63,393 nucleotides of DNA from Prolixibacteraceae bacterium (GCA_030602265.1 JAUWAB010000016.1:1-63393), one strand, 5' to 3'. Shown: positions 8,814 through 18,675, counted from the stretch's first letter. A program made the numbers and translations. Notes: generated by a model from the letters alone, not told the origin.

Positions 8814-11800
8814 TTAGTTGCTTTTTATGGTTACTTCCACTTTTTCAACGGTTCCGGTTCTGCCAAATATCTGATTGCTCACCTCCCAGGTTAAAGATTG
8901 CCCGTCAAGCTCATCCTTTTTTCCGTCGGAATAATAAACACTGACACGGTTGGCATCTGAAAGGGTATATACCACCGGAGTCTGGCAATAGGTAAAGGCC
9001 AACTGTCCCGGTAAAAGTTGTATTTCCTCCCTACCCCCGTTTAACTTCTGATATACAAAGGTCTGAGCTTCTGAAAGAAACTCATCTTTACGAAGCAATA
9101 CAGGCTCGAAGGAAAGTATTCCATTACTTACTTTTATTCCTGTTTCACTCAACCTGACCAGAATATCTTCCTTAACCTGACCGGTCATACCAGGTTGTTG
9201 AGCGCCCCTGTGCATAGGGGTATGCGAGTAGGGATCGGTTGGGAATGCACCGTAAAGTTCAGGAGATTTATGCACGCCAATGCCTGCTTCAATCTCGTAG
9301 AAGTGTTCCAGTAACCTTCCGGTAATTTTTTTACCGGCATTTTTATCCATGGCTTTCAGGCAACATTCCTGAACGGCCAGGTGCAGTTTCGAAACCATAT
9401 GCCAATAAATAGAACCGAGGCCTTCATATGCATAGAACGTCCCCGACCTTCCGGTAAATTCCTTATGCCTGAACACCTTTTCAAAGATTTCAACGATCAG
9501 TGCCTTGTCTTTATCCACAAGATCTTTATAAGCCCCATAGGATAGTTGATCAAGGGCAGAGCTGAGGTCGCCGGCATTTTTAAAGTTGCCGTTGAAATGC
9601 AAACCGCCCTCCATATCCTGCTCTACGATCTCCCTGTTCCCATCCCTGATCAGTGTCCCAATCAATGCCGACTTTTGAGCCTCCGGGAAAGGAATCACAT
9701 TCTTCTGCAGGAAACCCGGCAGTTTTTTATTGGGGTACAAAATATAGCTATACTGGTCTTTACGGAACAATGCGCTGTTTTTAAGCTCGTCCAATACCTC
9801 AAGGGCTTCTTCGGAAGTTAAATACCCCGAACTCAGCACGGCCACCTGTCCTTCTAACATTTCGCTTAGGTAAGTGCAGGAAACTTCTGTTTCGGAGGCT
9901 GTCATCAGGTTGTAGGCGTGATAAAGCTTATCGCTTCTCCGGTTGGCTCGTATAGAGTGCTCAATATAATCCAGGGAAATTTGCGTAAATTCTTTCAGTT
10001 CAGATAATGAAATATCATGTTTAATTCCCGAGAATCCATTTGTATAGATTTTCTGACGATAATGGCTCGCCGCCCATCCCAACCGGTCGAGAATGATTTT
10101 TCTGTCCTTATTCCCGATGTTTCCTGAAAGCAAATGGCTGAATTCCTGCAAGGCAGCTGTCATTTCGCCGAAAAATTCCGACATCTCCTGCGAAACCTTT
10201 ACACTTTCGAGCGAACAAGCATCAAGGGCCTGCTGAAAAAACTTCATAAACCGGTGCAGATAATAAAGCGTAACCATGGAAACCCCGTTGCCCACAAGGG
10301 CATTGTTCGCATCATTCCATTCGGGCCTCTGCGTGTTCATCCAGATTCCGGCTTCGGGAATAAAATTCGACATTTTGGCCAGTACGGATGCCAGCATTTT
10401 TTCAATAAAGTTGACATGGTAAATCTCATTACGGCTTGTGGTAAGCAGTGCTCCGTCGGCACCAACTGCTTCGCGGCGGCGACGGATTGCAGCATCCCAT
10501 TTATGGTCGAACTCAATCGTGTCTTTCGGATTTTTCAGGATTTGGTCGTATGGTTTGATGAGGTATGGTACGGCAGCATAAACAAACCAATCCTTGTCGA
10601 AAAATGACTGTAATGAGCCGGGCTGGTATTTTTCGATGATTTCGAAGAATTTTTGCAGGTAAATAATCTGATGATCGCCCCAATAGCCGATATACGACCA
10701 CGGATTATCCGGTTCGATGGTTTCCCAGTCGAAACCGCCCTTGGTTACCCTGTATGGATTATAGCCATCGAAAGTGGAAGCATTCAGGAATTTGAAAATC
10801 ATTCCGGTAATAAAATCGGGGTAGGAGTGTGCCAGGGCTTCCCAGTTCTGAAAAATATCCCGCCAGTTGCCTTCATAATCGAGAATTTCTGAACCGTCTT
10901 TCTCATTTTGAAGGTTGATGGTGAAATAATTCCATGGGCGACTGGGATCTCCATGCCTGCGGCTGAATTTCAGGGGCAGGTACTCCATTGAAAGCCTTAT
11001 CAGGTCATGGTCATTACTCGCCGGTAATTGGTTTTTTAATGCTGAAAGGGTAAATGATTCCTCCAATTTTTCAATAAATTCCTGGTTGCGCCCGGCAACA
11101 TGCTTATTGGCTTTTGCCAGGTAGCTGGTAAAATCACTTTTCTTAATCCGGTAATGGTCGTCGAAGATCCCGCCCCGCATCACATTGAAAAGTACATTGG
11201 CAAAGTGCCGGGTATCGTTCAGCTTGTCGGCGGTAAACCGGAGGCCATCCGCTCCTGCTACCAGCTGAATTAACTTTTGTGTACCGGAGATGATGTCATC
11301 TTCAATGGCTTTGTCGAGGTTTGCATGATGCTTAATGGTATGGCATAATTCAATTACCTTTGAATGACTGTAATTCACATCCGCCATGATTTTCCAGCGC
11401 TTCGTGCTGCTGCCGTCAAGCAACATTTCGCAGGAAATGAAATATGCCCCCTTTTCACCTTTCACATCATGTTCTGCAGCAATCTCCATATTCTTACGGA
11501 AAAGATCAAGCTGCAAGGATGAAAGCAGCACTTTGGGATGCTCAAATCCCAGCGACCAGGCAACATTGGCCTTCAGCGCCTCGCTGGGTTCGGCTTTATC
11601 GACTATGATAGCACTGAGTGCGAAGATTCCCAGCTTCGTTTCAGGTTCAAGCTCACTTCTTTTGTAGGCATCCACCAGGTTGCTGGTCGATCGCTGCAAA
11701 TCGCTGGGCACCCCACATGGCATAATGTTCTGAATGCCATCCAGTATGGTGATTTTGCAGGCAGTTTCCGACAAGTTGGTCAGAAAAGCTTTCCTGATAA

Positions 11801-12263
11801 AACCAAACGCTTTTGACGAGTTCCACTGGTACCGGAAAACCAGTTTCAGGTCGTGATTGATTTCTTCGAAAATGATTTTGTTGCCGTAAATGCTTTTATA
11901 CAGGTTTCTGGTGATGGCATACCGGAAAGCGGATCTTTCAGAAAAAGGTTCCCAGATCCATAACTGGTTGTTACGTAAGACCTGAAAAATTGATTTACTT
12001 CCGGTAATCTCGGCCGATTCCGTAATCTTATCGTCGGTGTAATATGGAAACAAGGCAAATTCAGGGTTTTTCCGACCGGCAGACAGCCCTCCGTTACTTG
12101 AAATAAACATCCAGTGATTGGAATCACTGACGATACTCATAAAGAACGGACGCATGGCATTGTGGTCCGGAATCATGAAATAGCTTTCATTCTCAAATTC
12201 TACCACCTGCATTTCAGCATGTTTCATTTCTTTTTTCACTTGAATATATTTTAGTTTAAACAT
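8814..12263 (-). CDS. Beta-1,3-oligoglucan phosphorylase-like enzyme (GH149-like)
   Basis: This is a very large unsignalled protein (1149 residues). Its length, N-terminal beta-rich part, and central helical region with a WGDHQ motif (near residue 525) and NDANNALVGNG (near 652) match the GH94/GH149/GH161 clan of inverting glucan phosphorylases. GH149 is the best fit by size and by neighbourhood (GH17, GH16, GH30, GPH symporters). Such enzymes turn beta-1,3-gluco-oligosaccharides plus phosphate into glucose 1-phosphate. The gene directly precedes a GPH symporter (1 bp). A start at 12227 (MKHAEMQ), preceded by an A-rich AAAAAAGAA stretch, is a good alternative to 12263. GH161 cannot be excluded by eye. 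Confidence 0.72.
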   Translation of the reverse strand: MFKLKYIQVKKEMKHAEMQVVEFENESYFMIPDHNAMRPFFMSIVSDSNHWMFISSNGGLSAGRKNPEFALFPYYTDDKITESAEITGSKSIFQVLRNNQLWIWEPFSERSAFRYAITRNLYKSIYGNKIIFEEINHDLKLVFRYQWNSSKAFGFIRKAFLTNLSETACKITILDGIQNIMPCGVPSDLQRSTSNLVDAYKRSELEPETKLGIFALSAIIVDKAEPSEALKANVAWSLGFEHPKVLLSSLQLDLFRKNMEIAAEHDVKGEKGAYFISCEMLLDGSSTKRWKIMADVNYSHSKVIELCHTIKHHANLDKAIEDDIISGTQKLIQLVAGADGLRFTADKLNDTRHFANVLFNVMRGGIFDDHYRIKKSDFTSYLAKANKHVAGRNQEFIEKLEESFTLSALKNQLPASNDHDLIRLSMEYLPLKFSRRHGDPSRPWNYFTINLQNEKDGSEILDYEGNWRDIFQNWEALAHSYPDFITGMIFKFLNASTFDGYNPYRVTKGGFDWETIEPDNPWSYIGYWGDHQIIYLQKFFEIIEKYQPGSLQSFFDKDWFVYAAVPYLIKPYDQILKNPKDTIEFDHKWDAAIRRRREAVGADGALLTTSRNEIYHVNFIEKMLASVLAKMSNFIPEAGIWMNTQRPEWNDANNALVGNGVSMVTLYYLHRFMKFFQQALDACSLESVKVSQEMSEFFGEMTAALQEFSHLLSGNIGNKDRKIILDRLGWAASHYRQKIYTNGFSGIKHDISLSELKEFTQISLDYIEHSIRANRRSDKLYHAYNLMTASETEVSCTYLSEMLEGQVAVLSSGYLTSEEALEVLDELKNSALFRKDQYSYILYPNKKLPGFLQKNVIPFPEAQKSALIGTLIRDGNREIVEQDMEGGLHFNGNFKNAGDLSSALDQLSYGAYKDLVDKDKALIVEIFEKVFRHKEFTGRSGTFYAYEGLGSIYWHMVSKLHLAVQECCLKAMDKNAGKKITGRLLEHFYEIEAGIGVHKSPELYGAFPTDPYSHTPMHRGAQQPGMTGQVKEDILVRLSETGIKVSNGILSFEPVLLRKDEFLSEAQTFVYQKLNGGREEIQLLPGQLAFTYCQTPVVYTLSDANRVSVYYSDGKKDELDGQSLTWEVSNQIFGRTGTVEKVEVTIKSN

Positions 12264-12589
12264 TCATATACAACATGTTGTCATCAAGCTCCAAATCCCG
12301 GAGGGATTACAGATGGGTAGCCTGTATGCTGCGGGCGAACATGTGATCCCGGCTGGGATCGAATTCATTTTTGATACCTTGGTTCTACCCATATGTCACC
12401 CCTACGGGGTTCTTGCCGTGCATTCAATGTGGGCTTTTTAATCCATCCCACGTTTGCTGTGCCGCAATCGCTTATATTCATTTCCTTTTGTCATATTTCC
12501 TTTAAAATCAGAACTATTTAGTGGTGAGGCTTTCATCTGAATAATAGTTTTGTTTTTAATTGTTTATTAAATAGAAGCCGGATTAAAGG
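12264..12589. other. Intergenic gap inside the beta-glucan operon with hairpin-rich repeat
   Basis: No open frame of merit is present. The segment holds the 15-bp hairpin motif AATCCCGGAGGGATT at 12294-12308 and ACCCCTACGGGGT at 12398-12410, preceded by TTCTACCCATATG. Both resemble the repeat cluster at 39481-39680 on the other strand. A perfect palindrome ACAACATGTTGT lies at 12270-12281, just in front of the phosphorylase gene. A loose hairpin (AAATAGCC with GGCTTCTATTT on the minus strand, around 12560-12587) may weakly terminate the GH16 transcript. The gap could separate two transcription units. Confidence 0.6.
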
Positions 12590-13426
12590 CTATTTTGCCT
12601 CCTGGTAAACCCTTACAAAATCGATGATCATTTTCTGCGGAAAAGGAGTCTGAGCGGTTGGAAAACCCACATAATTACCGCCTACCGCGACGTTCAGCAG
12701 AATAAAAAATGGCTGGTCGTAAACCCATTCCCCGGGAACATCTTTCCGTTCGATGCGCTGGTACAGGTAGTCATCCACAAAAAAGTCTATTTTATCTTCA
12801 TCCCATTCGATGGCATAGAGATGGAAATTGAAATCAAAACGGCCATTTTTGAGGGCATAGCTTTTGGATACCGGATTGCCGCCGGAATAACCTGGTCCGT
12901 GAATGGTTCCGTGAATGATGTGGGGTTCCTGGCCTCTCAGTTCCATGATATCAATTTCCCCACATTGGGGCCAGCCCACGGTTCCGATGTTTTCGCCCAG
13001 CATCCAGAAGGCGGGCCACATTCCGGGGCCATAAGGCGTTTTCAGCCTTGCCTCAAAGCGGCCGTATTTTTGAGCAAACAATCCCTGGGTTTTAATCCTG
13101 GCCGAAGTAAAGCGATTGCTTTCCTGTATGGCCGTGATAACCAGATTACCTCCGCCATCCAGTGAAACATTGGCAGGGCTGTTGGTGTAGGTCTGCAATT
13201 CAGCATTACCCCATCCGCCATCGCCGGTTCCTATATCGAATGCCCATTTGGTGGCATCCGGCAATTGTCCGGCCTGACCATCAAATTCATCACTCCAGGT
13301 CAGCTGCCAGGTCCGTTCTTCCAGTTTCTGGAAAGCGTCACGCTCGCATCCCCAAAATGCGGCAAGCATAATCATCAGGATATATGGAATCCGCTTATGT
13401 ACTGTTATATTTTTTATAGTATTCAT
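12590..13426 (-). CDS. GH16 endo-beta-1,3-glucanase (laminarinase), lipoprotein
   Basis: The protein has 278 residues, close to a single GH16 domain. A signal with lipobox ending at Cys27 (LAAFWGC) indicates membrane anchoring. WSDEFDG marks the domain start. The catalytic segment GEIDIMEL gives nucleophile Glu157, Asp159 and acid/base Glu162, in the bulged ExDxxE form typical of laminarinases. VAVGGNYVG and the terminal DFVRVYQ motif complete the jelly roll. The gene lies 41 bp after the glycan-binding lipoprotein gene, an arrangement common in laminarin loci. The predicted role is the first endo-cleavage of beta-1,3-glucan at the cell surface. Confidence 0.93.
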   Translation of the reverse strand: MNTIKNITVHKRIPYILMIMLAAFWGCERDAFQKLEERTWQLTWSDEFDGQAGQLPDATKWAFDIGTGDGGWGNAELQTYTNSPANVSLDGGGNLVITAIQESNRFTSARIKTQGLFAQKYGRFEARLKTPYGPGMWPAFWMLGENIGTVGWPQCGEIDIMELRGQEPHIIHGTIHGPGYSGGNPVSKSYALKNGRFDFNFHLYAIEWDEDKIDFFVDDYLYQRIERKDVPGEWVYDQPFFILLNVAVGGNYVGFPTAQTPFPQKMIIDFVRVYQEAK

Positions 13427-13467
13427 ATCTGTTATTATTAAAGTTTCCGGATAAGTTACTGTGGAAA

Positions 13468-15327
13468 TTAATTTCTGCGGAAATAGATATTGTCCAGATA
13501 GATATCGCCATTCCCCTCGAATTTAAGCTGGATAACATCACCTAAATTAACCGGTGCAAAAGACGACAGCGGTATGTCGATACTTCTCCATCCGTTGGTT
13601 GGGACAGTCAGCGTGTAGGCCGTTTCAACCGGTCCGGGACTGATCAGGAACACCTTTAGCTGGGTAGAATTTGCGGTCCAGTAATCGATATGTAAAAAGC
13701 CCATGGATGAAACATTCTGACTGGTGCCCAACTGAATTCCCTGATAATTAAGTCCGGCCATTCTAAGAGTATTGTTTCCCTGAATCTGCATTACCGAAGT
13801 CGCTGTTGCCTGTCCCCAGTTTGGAGTCAGGTCAGTTCCCGGAATGGCCGCATAGGCGTCGCTGAACACACTGATTACATTTGCCGCGCTGTGAGCCGGT
13901 GCCGGGGCTGCGGTTAAAGGTACCGAGGGTTGCGCGGCTTCAGTGTAGAAATAGATATTGTCGGCATAAAAACCGGGGATGTTCCCGATTACATCCACGA
14001 AAATCAATTGGGCAAGGCTGCTTCTTCTGGTCAATCCGGAAAAACTGGAGAACGGGATATCCAGGCTGATCCATTGCTGTGACTGTGCGGGCGTTATGGT
14101 TCTGGTGAATGTGCCGGTTACGTTTGTCGACCCGAAATCGACCAGTTCAAACCTGATCTGCGCGTTGGCCGTCAATGTACCCGGGATAAAAATGTCTACG
14201 TGCAGGTGGGTCAGCGCGGATGCGTTTATGGTGGGAGAGCTAAACTCGATTCCCACGAAATTGAAATTGGTATAATGCAGTACATGGTCGCCGTTTACTG
14301 CAAAATCAGCCGACAGGGTGGTCTGATAGGGTGCCCAGTAACCGTTATAGTAATTTACCGGTACATTCGTATAGGCATTGCTGAATATTGAGATAACCCT
14401 GTCGGGCGTGCGGGTAGGAACCGGCGCCGGTTGAAATACGCCCACCGATTGAATGGTTAAAGACCCTTTGGCTGTTTTGTCGCCCACTTTGGCGGTTATC
14501 ACGGCATTGCCGGGACCTCCCGTTACAGAAACTTTTCCGGAGGCATCTACTGTGGCAACGGATGGTGCGGAGGAATTGAATTCGAAATAGGCCGGTGCAA
14601 TATTCACTGCCTGATTGACACCGGTTGGCATATTGTAAATGGAAGTTAAGCCTCCGATCATTTTTGAAACCCCGACAAATGAAGTTTCCGTCTGATCCTG
14701 GCCTTCGAGTATCCCAAATTGCGGATGGGCAATGGTTCCCAGGTTTTCAAATTTCAATTCATCAATCCAGAACGAGAAGCCTTTGCCATCGGCAGGCCCG
14801 ACGGAATAGAAGAACATTCCGCGTTCGGCCGTCAGTTTGGACGGATCAGGTAAAGGAATGATGTATTTTTTCCAGGCGGTGCTGACACTCAGTCCCGAAA
14901 TGGTTACCTGATAAGTGGAAGGCCCCAGATCATTCCCGAAGCCGACCAGATCGAGAACCGCCGACTGGTTGGCTTTTGCCCAGAAGGTTAAGGCATTGTA
15001 ACCCGACAGATCTCTGCCTGATCCGGTAAAGAAAACGCCGCCGGCATAAGCGCCCTGAGGGTCGCCTGCATTGGGAACATCAAACCTCATGGAGGCTTTT
15101 GAATTGTTCCAGGTGACTTTATTGTCCACGTCGAATGCCGTTGGCACCGACCCGCCGAAAGCTGCATAGTTTAAACCAGCAGTAAATCCGTCAATAAAGA
15201 CTTCAGGATTTGAAGGGAAAGGCACAGGCTTTAAATCTTCCAGGTCGCGTTCGCACGCCGCAAAAAGTACTGCAACAAGGATTATGGGCAAATACTTTTT
15301 TATAATGTCTATCATATTTGTTTCCAT
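13468..15327 (-). CDS. Multi-module glycan-binding surface lipoprotein
   Basis: The frame is open from 15384, but that would overlap the upstream gene. The ATG at 15327 or 15315 (MIDIIKKYLPIILV, lipobox LFAAC) is preferred. Modules in order are: an N-terminal sandwich ending SFWIDELKFE, a bacterial Ig-like BIG2-type domain (SAPSVATVDASGKVSVTG), then two copies of a binding-type module that begin VISIFSNAYTNVP and VISVFSDAYAAIP and end in DNIYF. The last copy matches the T9SS protein at the left edge. There are no catalytic residues. Located between a surface glycosidase and GH16, it probably holds beta-glucan at the outer membrane, like SusE/SGBP proteins. Confidence 0.82.
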   Translation of the reverse strand: METNMIDIIKKYLPIILVAVLFAACERDLEDLKPVPFPSNPEVFIDGFTAGLNYAAFGGSVPTAFDVDNKVTWNNSKASMRFDVPNAGDPQGAYAGGVFFTGSGRDLSGYNALTFWAKANQSAVLDLVGFGNDLGPSTYQVTISGLSVSTAWKKYIIPLPDPSKLTAERGMFFYSVGPADGKGFSFWIDELKFENLGTIAHPQFGILEGQDQTETSFVGVSKMIGGLTSIYNMPTGVNQAVNIAPAYFEFNSSAPSVATVDASGKVSVTGGPGNAVITAKVGDKTAKGSLTIQSVGVFQPAPVPTRTPDRVISIFSNAYTNVPVNYYNGYWAPYQTTLSADFAVNGDHVLHYTNFNFVGIEFSSPTINASALTHLHVDIFIPGTLTANAQIRFELVDFGSTNVTGTFTRTITPAQSQQWISLDIPFSSFSGLTRRSSLAQLIFVDVIGNIPGFYADNIYFYTEAAQPSVPLTAAPAPAHSAANVISVFSDAYAAIPGTDLTPNWGQATATSVMQIQGNNTLRMAGLNYQGIQLGTSQNVSSMGFLHIDYWTANSTQLKVFLISPGPVETAYTLTVPTNGWRSIDIPLSSFAPVNLGDVIQLKFEGNGDIYLDNIYFRRN

Positions 15328-15341
15328 CTTTAGGTATTTTT

Positions 15342-18300
15342 CTATTTTCCAATATTTATGCGCACGTAAGTTCTTATTTCCCATTCGTTTCCATTGTCAA
15401 AACCGATGGCATCGGGGTCCGGGACCCACTGTCCGCTGCCTTCGAGCTTCTGGGTTGGTGAATATCGCGGAGAATACTTATCGAGAGAACGGTAGGTTGC
15501 CCTGATTCCGATGTTGGTGTCGGGCAGGTCAAACCAGTCGGGTTTACGCAACGAGGTTGAAAGATCGGCCATCAGCTGCAGGGGGAAGGTCAGGTTGTAA
15601 TCCCGGTGGTAGTCGTACGGTCCCCAGTCGTTGACCCGCACGAAAGAAGTAAGTTTTAACTCCTTGTAAATCATCCGTAAATCTATTCCATGACGACGGA
15701 TGAGGCGGTCATCGCTTCCGTTGGCCTGTGCATCGCCTGTGTACAGATTGGCAATGAAACCGAAATTATGGTTTACTTTCGAGACTATCCTTGCGTGCAC
15801 TTCCCATAAGTCCTGAGCTGGCGGTGCTCCCGGGAAGGCAAATATGGTACGTCCGTCGGGCAGAATACCCACGGCAGCGTCCTGAGTGGTGGGTAAATGG
15901 CGGTACACAAAGCCCATGCTCAGGGCAAGCCCTGCGTCCTCAGACCGGTCGCTGTCCCAGTCATACATCCAGGTGCCGGGAGTAGGGTCGTATGTAAATA
16001 AAATTTCACCGGCAAGCTGTTCCCTGTTGGATCTTACCACAAACGGATCATCGAGAATGTTGCGGGGTCTTCCGGGGGCGGCAACCCCAGATGGAATGGG
16101 CCCCTCTATGGGTTTCTGCCACAGGAAGTTCGGAGCGACCTGCAGGTTGCCAAAAAGGTAGGTAAATCCGGAAAGAACATTATACTGGTTTCCGCTGCCA
16201 CTGTCTTTCAGTCGCCATCCGGTATAGGTAAGGGTTTGATCAACCCCTCCCTGAGCTACCAGTCCCTGGGCAGCCGATGAGGCGTACCAGTTAAACCGTC
16301 CGCCTGTATAGGAAAGTTTTATTTTTCCGCCGAAATTATCCTGTGCACTGATCTCATCCTGATATACGGTGTAATTTCCTTCTTCGCCCCTTACAACCTG
16401 AAACTCTCTTCCCTGAAGAGGCTGGCCGGCCCAGATACCGCCTATCTCTGTACCGAATTTGCCGAATTTTCTGCCAATGTGAAGGGTAACCCGTCTGGTT
16501 TTGGGCTGCGGAATGGCAAATGAACTTTCGGTTAATCCAAGCTGGGCAAGGTCTTCATGGAAAATACCGGTTATTTTGGTTCCCTTAAGATCTTTGGTGT
16601 ATTTGAGCAAAACGGCAGGGTTAGCTCCCCACCAGAGCTGCGGACCGAAAGCCAGTTTAAAATCGCTGAAACTTTTCTTACCTTCCATTTCAAAGCCGAA
16701 AGGTGCTATACCATTATATATGTCGATGTTCGGGCCGTAGTTGGCTTCGGGATACAGTCCGAAGAAGTCGCCTTCGTAACCCCAGTGATAATGGCCTGTC
16801 CGATAAAAGCCGGTGAGGTCGAACAACTTATGTTCCCACGAATAGGTGGCATTATACACCTGAATCCTGTTGACCGATTCAAAATTAATATTGCCCTGGT
16901 CGCTGTTCACTTCAACAGGCCTTCCCCGGTTCTCATAAAAAATCTGGTCGATGGGATTCTGGGCGACATGTCCCAGGATATTGAACTCGACATTGGCCCT
17001 GAAGTTCGGAGCCGGATTGGCTTCAACCCCCACGTAGAATGACTGCATCTGGTCAAAGCCCAGCTGATTGGGGTAGGTGGTGCTTCCCGGAACGGGTTTG
17101 TCGGGGGTGGAGATTAAGCTCCCGCCGGTATTAAAGGTCGTGAACTGGGCGCTTAGCCTGCTCAGACTGATCTTCTTTAGTTTTTCGCTATCAAGCGCTG
17201 CCCGGTCTCCCCTGGCCTTCAGATAGGATTCAACGACCTGAATTTTGCTGAAGTGTTGCTGAATGGTTTGTAAGGAGGTTCCGGAATGATATGGATTCAT
17301 TTGGTGGGCTTCCTTCAGGGCATAATAGGCTGCCCGGGGATAAAGCTGGTAGAAACCTTTTGAACTGGTCGGCCCTTTGGCGCAAATGCCAAACCACTCT
17401 TCGTTCATGTTGTTTTCGCCTTCAGCATAATCGAATAAATAGCCGCCGTTTGCCCACGATGCATGGGTGTCGTGAACGTCAAGGTTTTTGGTTTGCCCGT
17501 ACTTCCACCAGCCATCGCTGAACTGAAAGGTAAAACCTCCGATGGAGTTTCCGGCTTTGCCAATACCGGCGGCATTCTCATATATTTCTTTCCAGTTGGC
17601 AACATTATACAGGGCCTGTTCCTTCTGAGCCTCTTCCATGGTTCTGGCATTGAAGGCATCCGAGCCAAATTCGGTCAGCAGGACAGGTTTTCCGTATTCA
17701 TTCTTAACCCTGTCGAACAGGTCGGTAAACGATATTCCGCGGTATACGTTAATGCCAAAGATGTCCACATCCCTGCACTCCTCGGCTATGATGTCGAGAA
17801 ACAGTAAATCGCCGTTACATATGGAAACCGGATGGTTCGGGTCGATCGCTCTCATGGCCAGGGCGGCCTCGTTGAATAATTTGTACATGCTGCGTGCCCT
17901 TTGGGTGGATTGCCTGTCTTCCACAGGAATATCCTCGGTTTCGGCGCCTGCCCAGAACAGTCCGTAGTTGTTCTCATTTCCCAGAAGGTATAAAAGGAGT
18001 CCGGGAGTATTCTTGTATTCTTCAGCCAGTTCTTTTACTTCCCTCAACAGCAATTCTTTCGCGCGGGGATCTGAGTACTCGGTATTGGCCACCCATGCGC
18101 CGTCGAGGGTAAGGCCATATCGCCCGAACGAATGGTTGAGCATGGTATAGATTCCATAGGTTTCGTAGATATACCTGATCCATTTCGGCTGGATTCCGGT
18201 ATAAACACGAATGGTGTTGACATTCATGTTTTTGAGCATCGACATTTCATCGTCCAGTGCCTTTTTGATGAAGTCGTCAGACTGGGTCCACAAACTATAG

Positions 18301-18476
18301 GAATAGTTCGTGCCGATCGGGAAATAATCCCAGTTCATTCCATTTACCATGAAGGGCGCCCCGTTTACCTGAAGCCTCCATCCATCTTCATTTTTCTCAA
18401 CAGAAACCTGTTTGGGCTGGGCAAGCAGGGTTGCTGACATAAACAGAAAGATTTGCATTAAGATTACTTGTTTCAT
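15342..18476 (-). CDS. GH2/GH5-type TIM-barrel glycosidase fused to a probable outer-membrane beta-barrel
   Basis: The 1044-residue protein has a signal peptide at residues 1-19 (LFMSATLLAQ). Residues about 25-410 form a clan GH-A barrel of the GH2-C type: NTIRVYTGIQP, presumed acid/base Glu168 in LLGNENNYG and nucleophile Glu269 in LLTEFGSDA. From about residue 440 to the end the sequence changes to short alternating amphipathic strands rich in Tyr, Trp, Gly and Asn (for example FYVGVEANPAPNFRANVEFN, LAFGPQLWWG, YEIRTYVRIN-like C-terminus), as in a porin-like barrel. No accessory GH2 sandwich domains are visible. The gene heads the operon, divergent from the ROK gene. Possible GH158 relationship was considered but cannot be judged by eye. 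Function on beta-glucan is inferred. Confidence 0.75.
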   Translation of the reverse strand: MKQVILMQIFLFMSATLLAQPKQVSVEKNEDGWRLQVNGAPFMVNGMNWDYFPIGTNYSYSLWTQSDDFIKKALDDEMSMLKNMNVNTIRVYTGIQPKWIRYIYETYGIYTMLNHSFGRYGLTLDGAWVANTEYSDPRAKELLLREVKELAEEYKNTPGLLLYLLGNENNYGLFWAGAETEDIPVEDRQSTQRARSMYKLFNEAALAMRAIDPNHPVSICNGDLLFLDIIAEECRDVDIFGINVYRGISFTDLFDRVKNEYGKPVLLTEFGSDAFNARTMEEAQKEQALYNVANWKEIYENAAGIGKAGNSIGGFTFQFSDGWWKYGQTKNLDVHDTHASWANGGYLFDYAEGENNMNEEWFGICAKGPTSSKGFYQLYPRAAYYALKEAHQMNPYHSGTSLQTIQQHFSKIQVVESYLKARGDRAALDSEKLKKISLSRLSAQFTTFNTGGSLISTPDKPVPGSTTYPNQLGFDQMQSFYVGVEANPAPNFRANVEFNILGHVAQNPIDQIFYENRGRPVEVNSDQGNINFESVNRIQVYNATYSWEHKLFDLTGFYRTGHYHWGYEGDFFGLYPEANYGPNIDIYNGIAPFGFEMEGKKSFSDFKLAFGPQLWWGANPAVLLKYTKDLKGTKITGIFHEDLAQLGLTESSFAIPQPKTRRVTLHIGRKFGKFGTEIGGIWAGQPLQGREFQVVRGEEGNYTVYQDEISAQDNFGGKIKLSYTGGRFNWYASSAAQGLVAQGGVDQTLTYTGWRLKDSGSGNQYNVLSGFTYLFGNLQVAPNFLWQKPIEGPIPSGVAAPGRPRNILDDPFVVRSNREQLAGEILFTYDPTPGTWMYDWDSDRSEDAGLALSMGFVYRHLPTTQDAAVGILPDGRTIFAFPGAPPAQDLWEVHARIVSKVNHNFGFIANLYTGDAQANGSDDRLIRRHGIDLRMIYKELKLTSFVRVNDWGPYDYHRDYNLTFPLQLMADLSTSLRKPDWFDLPDTNIGIRATYRSLDKYSPRYSPTQKLEGSGQWVPDPDAIGFDNGNEWEIRTYVRINIGK

Positions 18477-18554
18477 ATGAGAGAAGTTTAATTTGTTTAA
18501 ATAGTGAAGTAGAAAACAGATTCCAATTTAGTTGTTTTAACTTTCATCTGAAAG

Positions 18555-18573
18555 TATACAATGCCTATACAAT
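18555..18573. promoter_or_regulatory. Phased direct repeat TATACAAT x2 (candidate regulator site)
   Basis: TATACAAT occurs at 18555-18562 and 18566-18573, an 11-bp period that puts both half-sites on one DNA face. It lies 80-100 bp upstream of the beta-glucan operon start (18476). A second pair in opposite orientation is at 18676-18694. The regulator is unknown. Confidence 0.5.
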
Positions 18574-18675
18574 ACGTCATATGATCAAAATGTAAATTGG
18601 GTAATGGTTTTAAAATATTGAAATACAGAGATATGGAATTTGTTTTTCGGGGGAGTCTTAGGGTTTTTGACAGAC

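Noticed and set aside
15328-15384. Upstream start of the binding lipoprotein at 15384
   Set aside because: It overlaps the preceding gene by 43 bp and places a charged stretch before the signal peptide. The ATGs at 15327 or 15315 give a normal lipoprotein signal.
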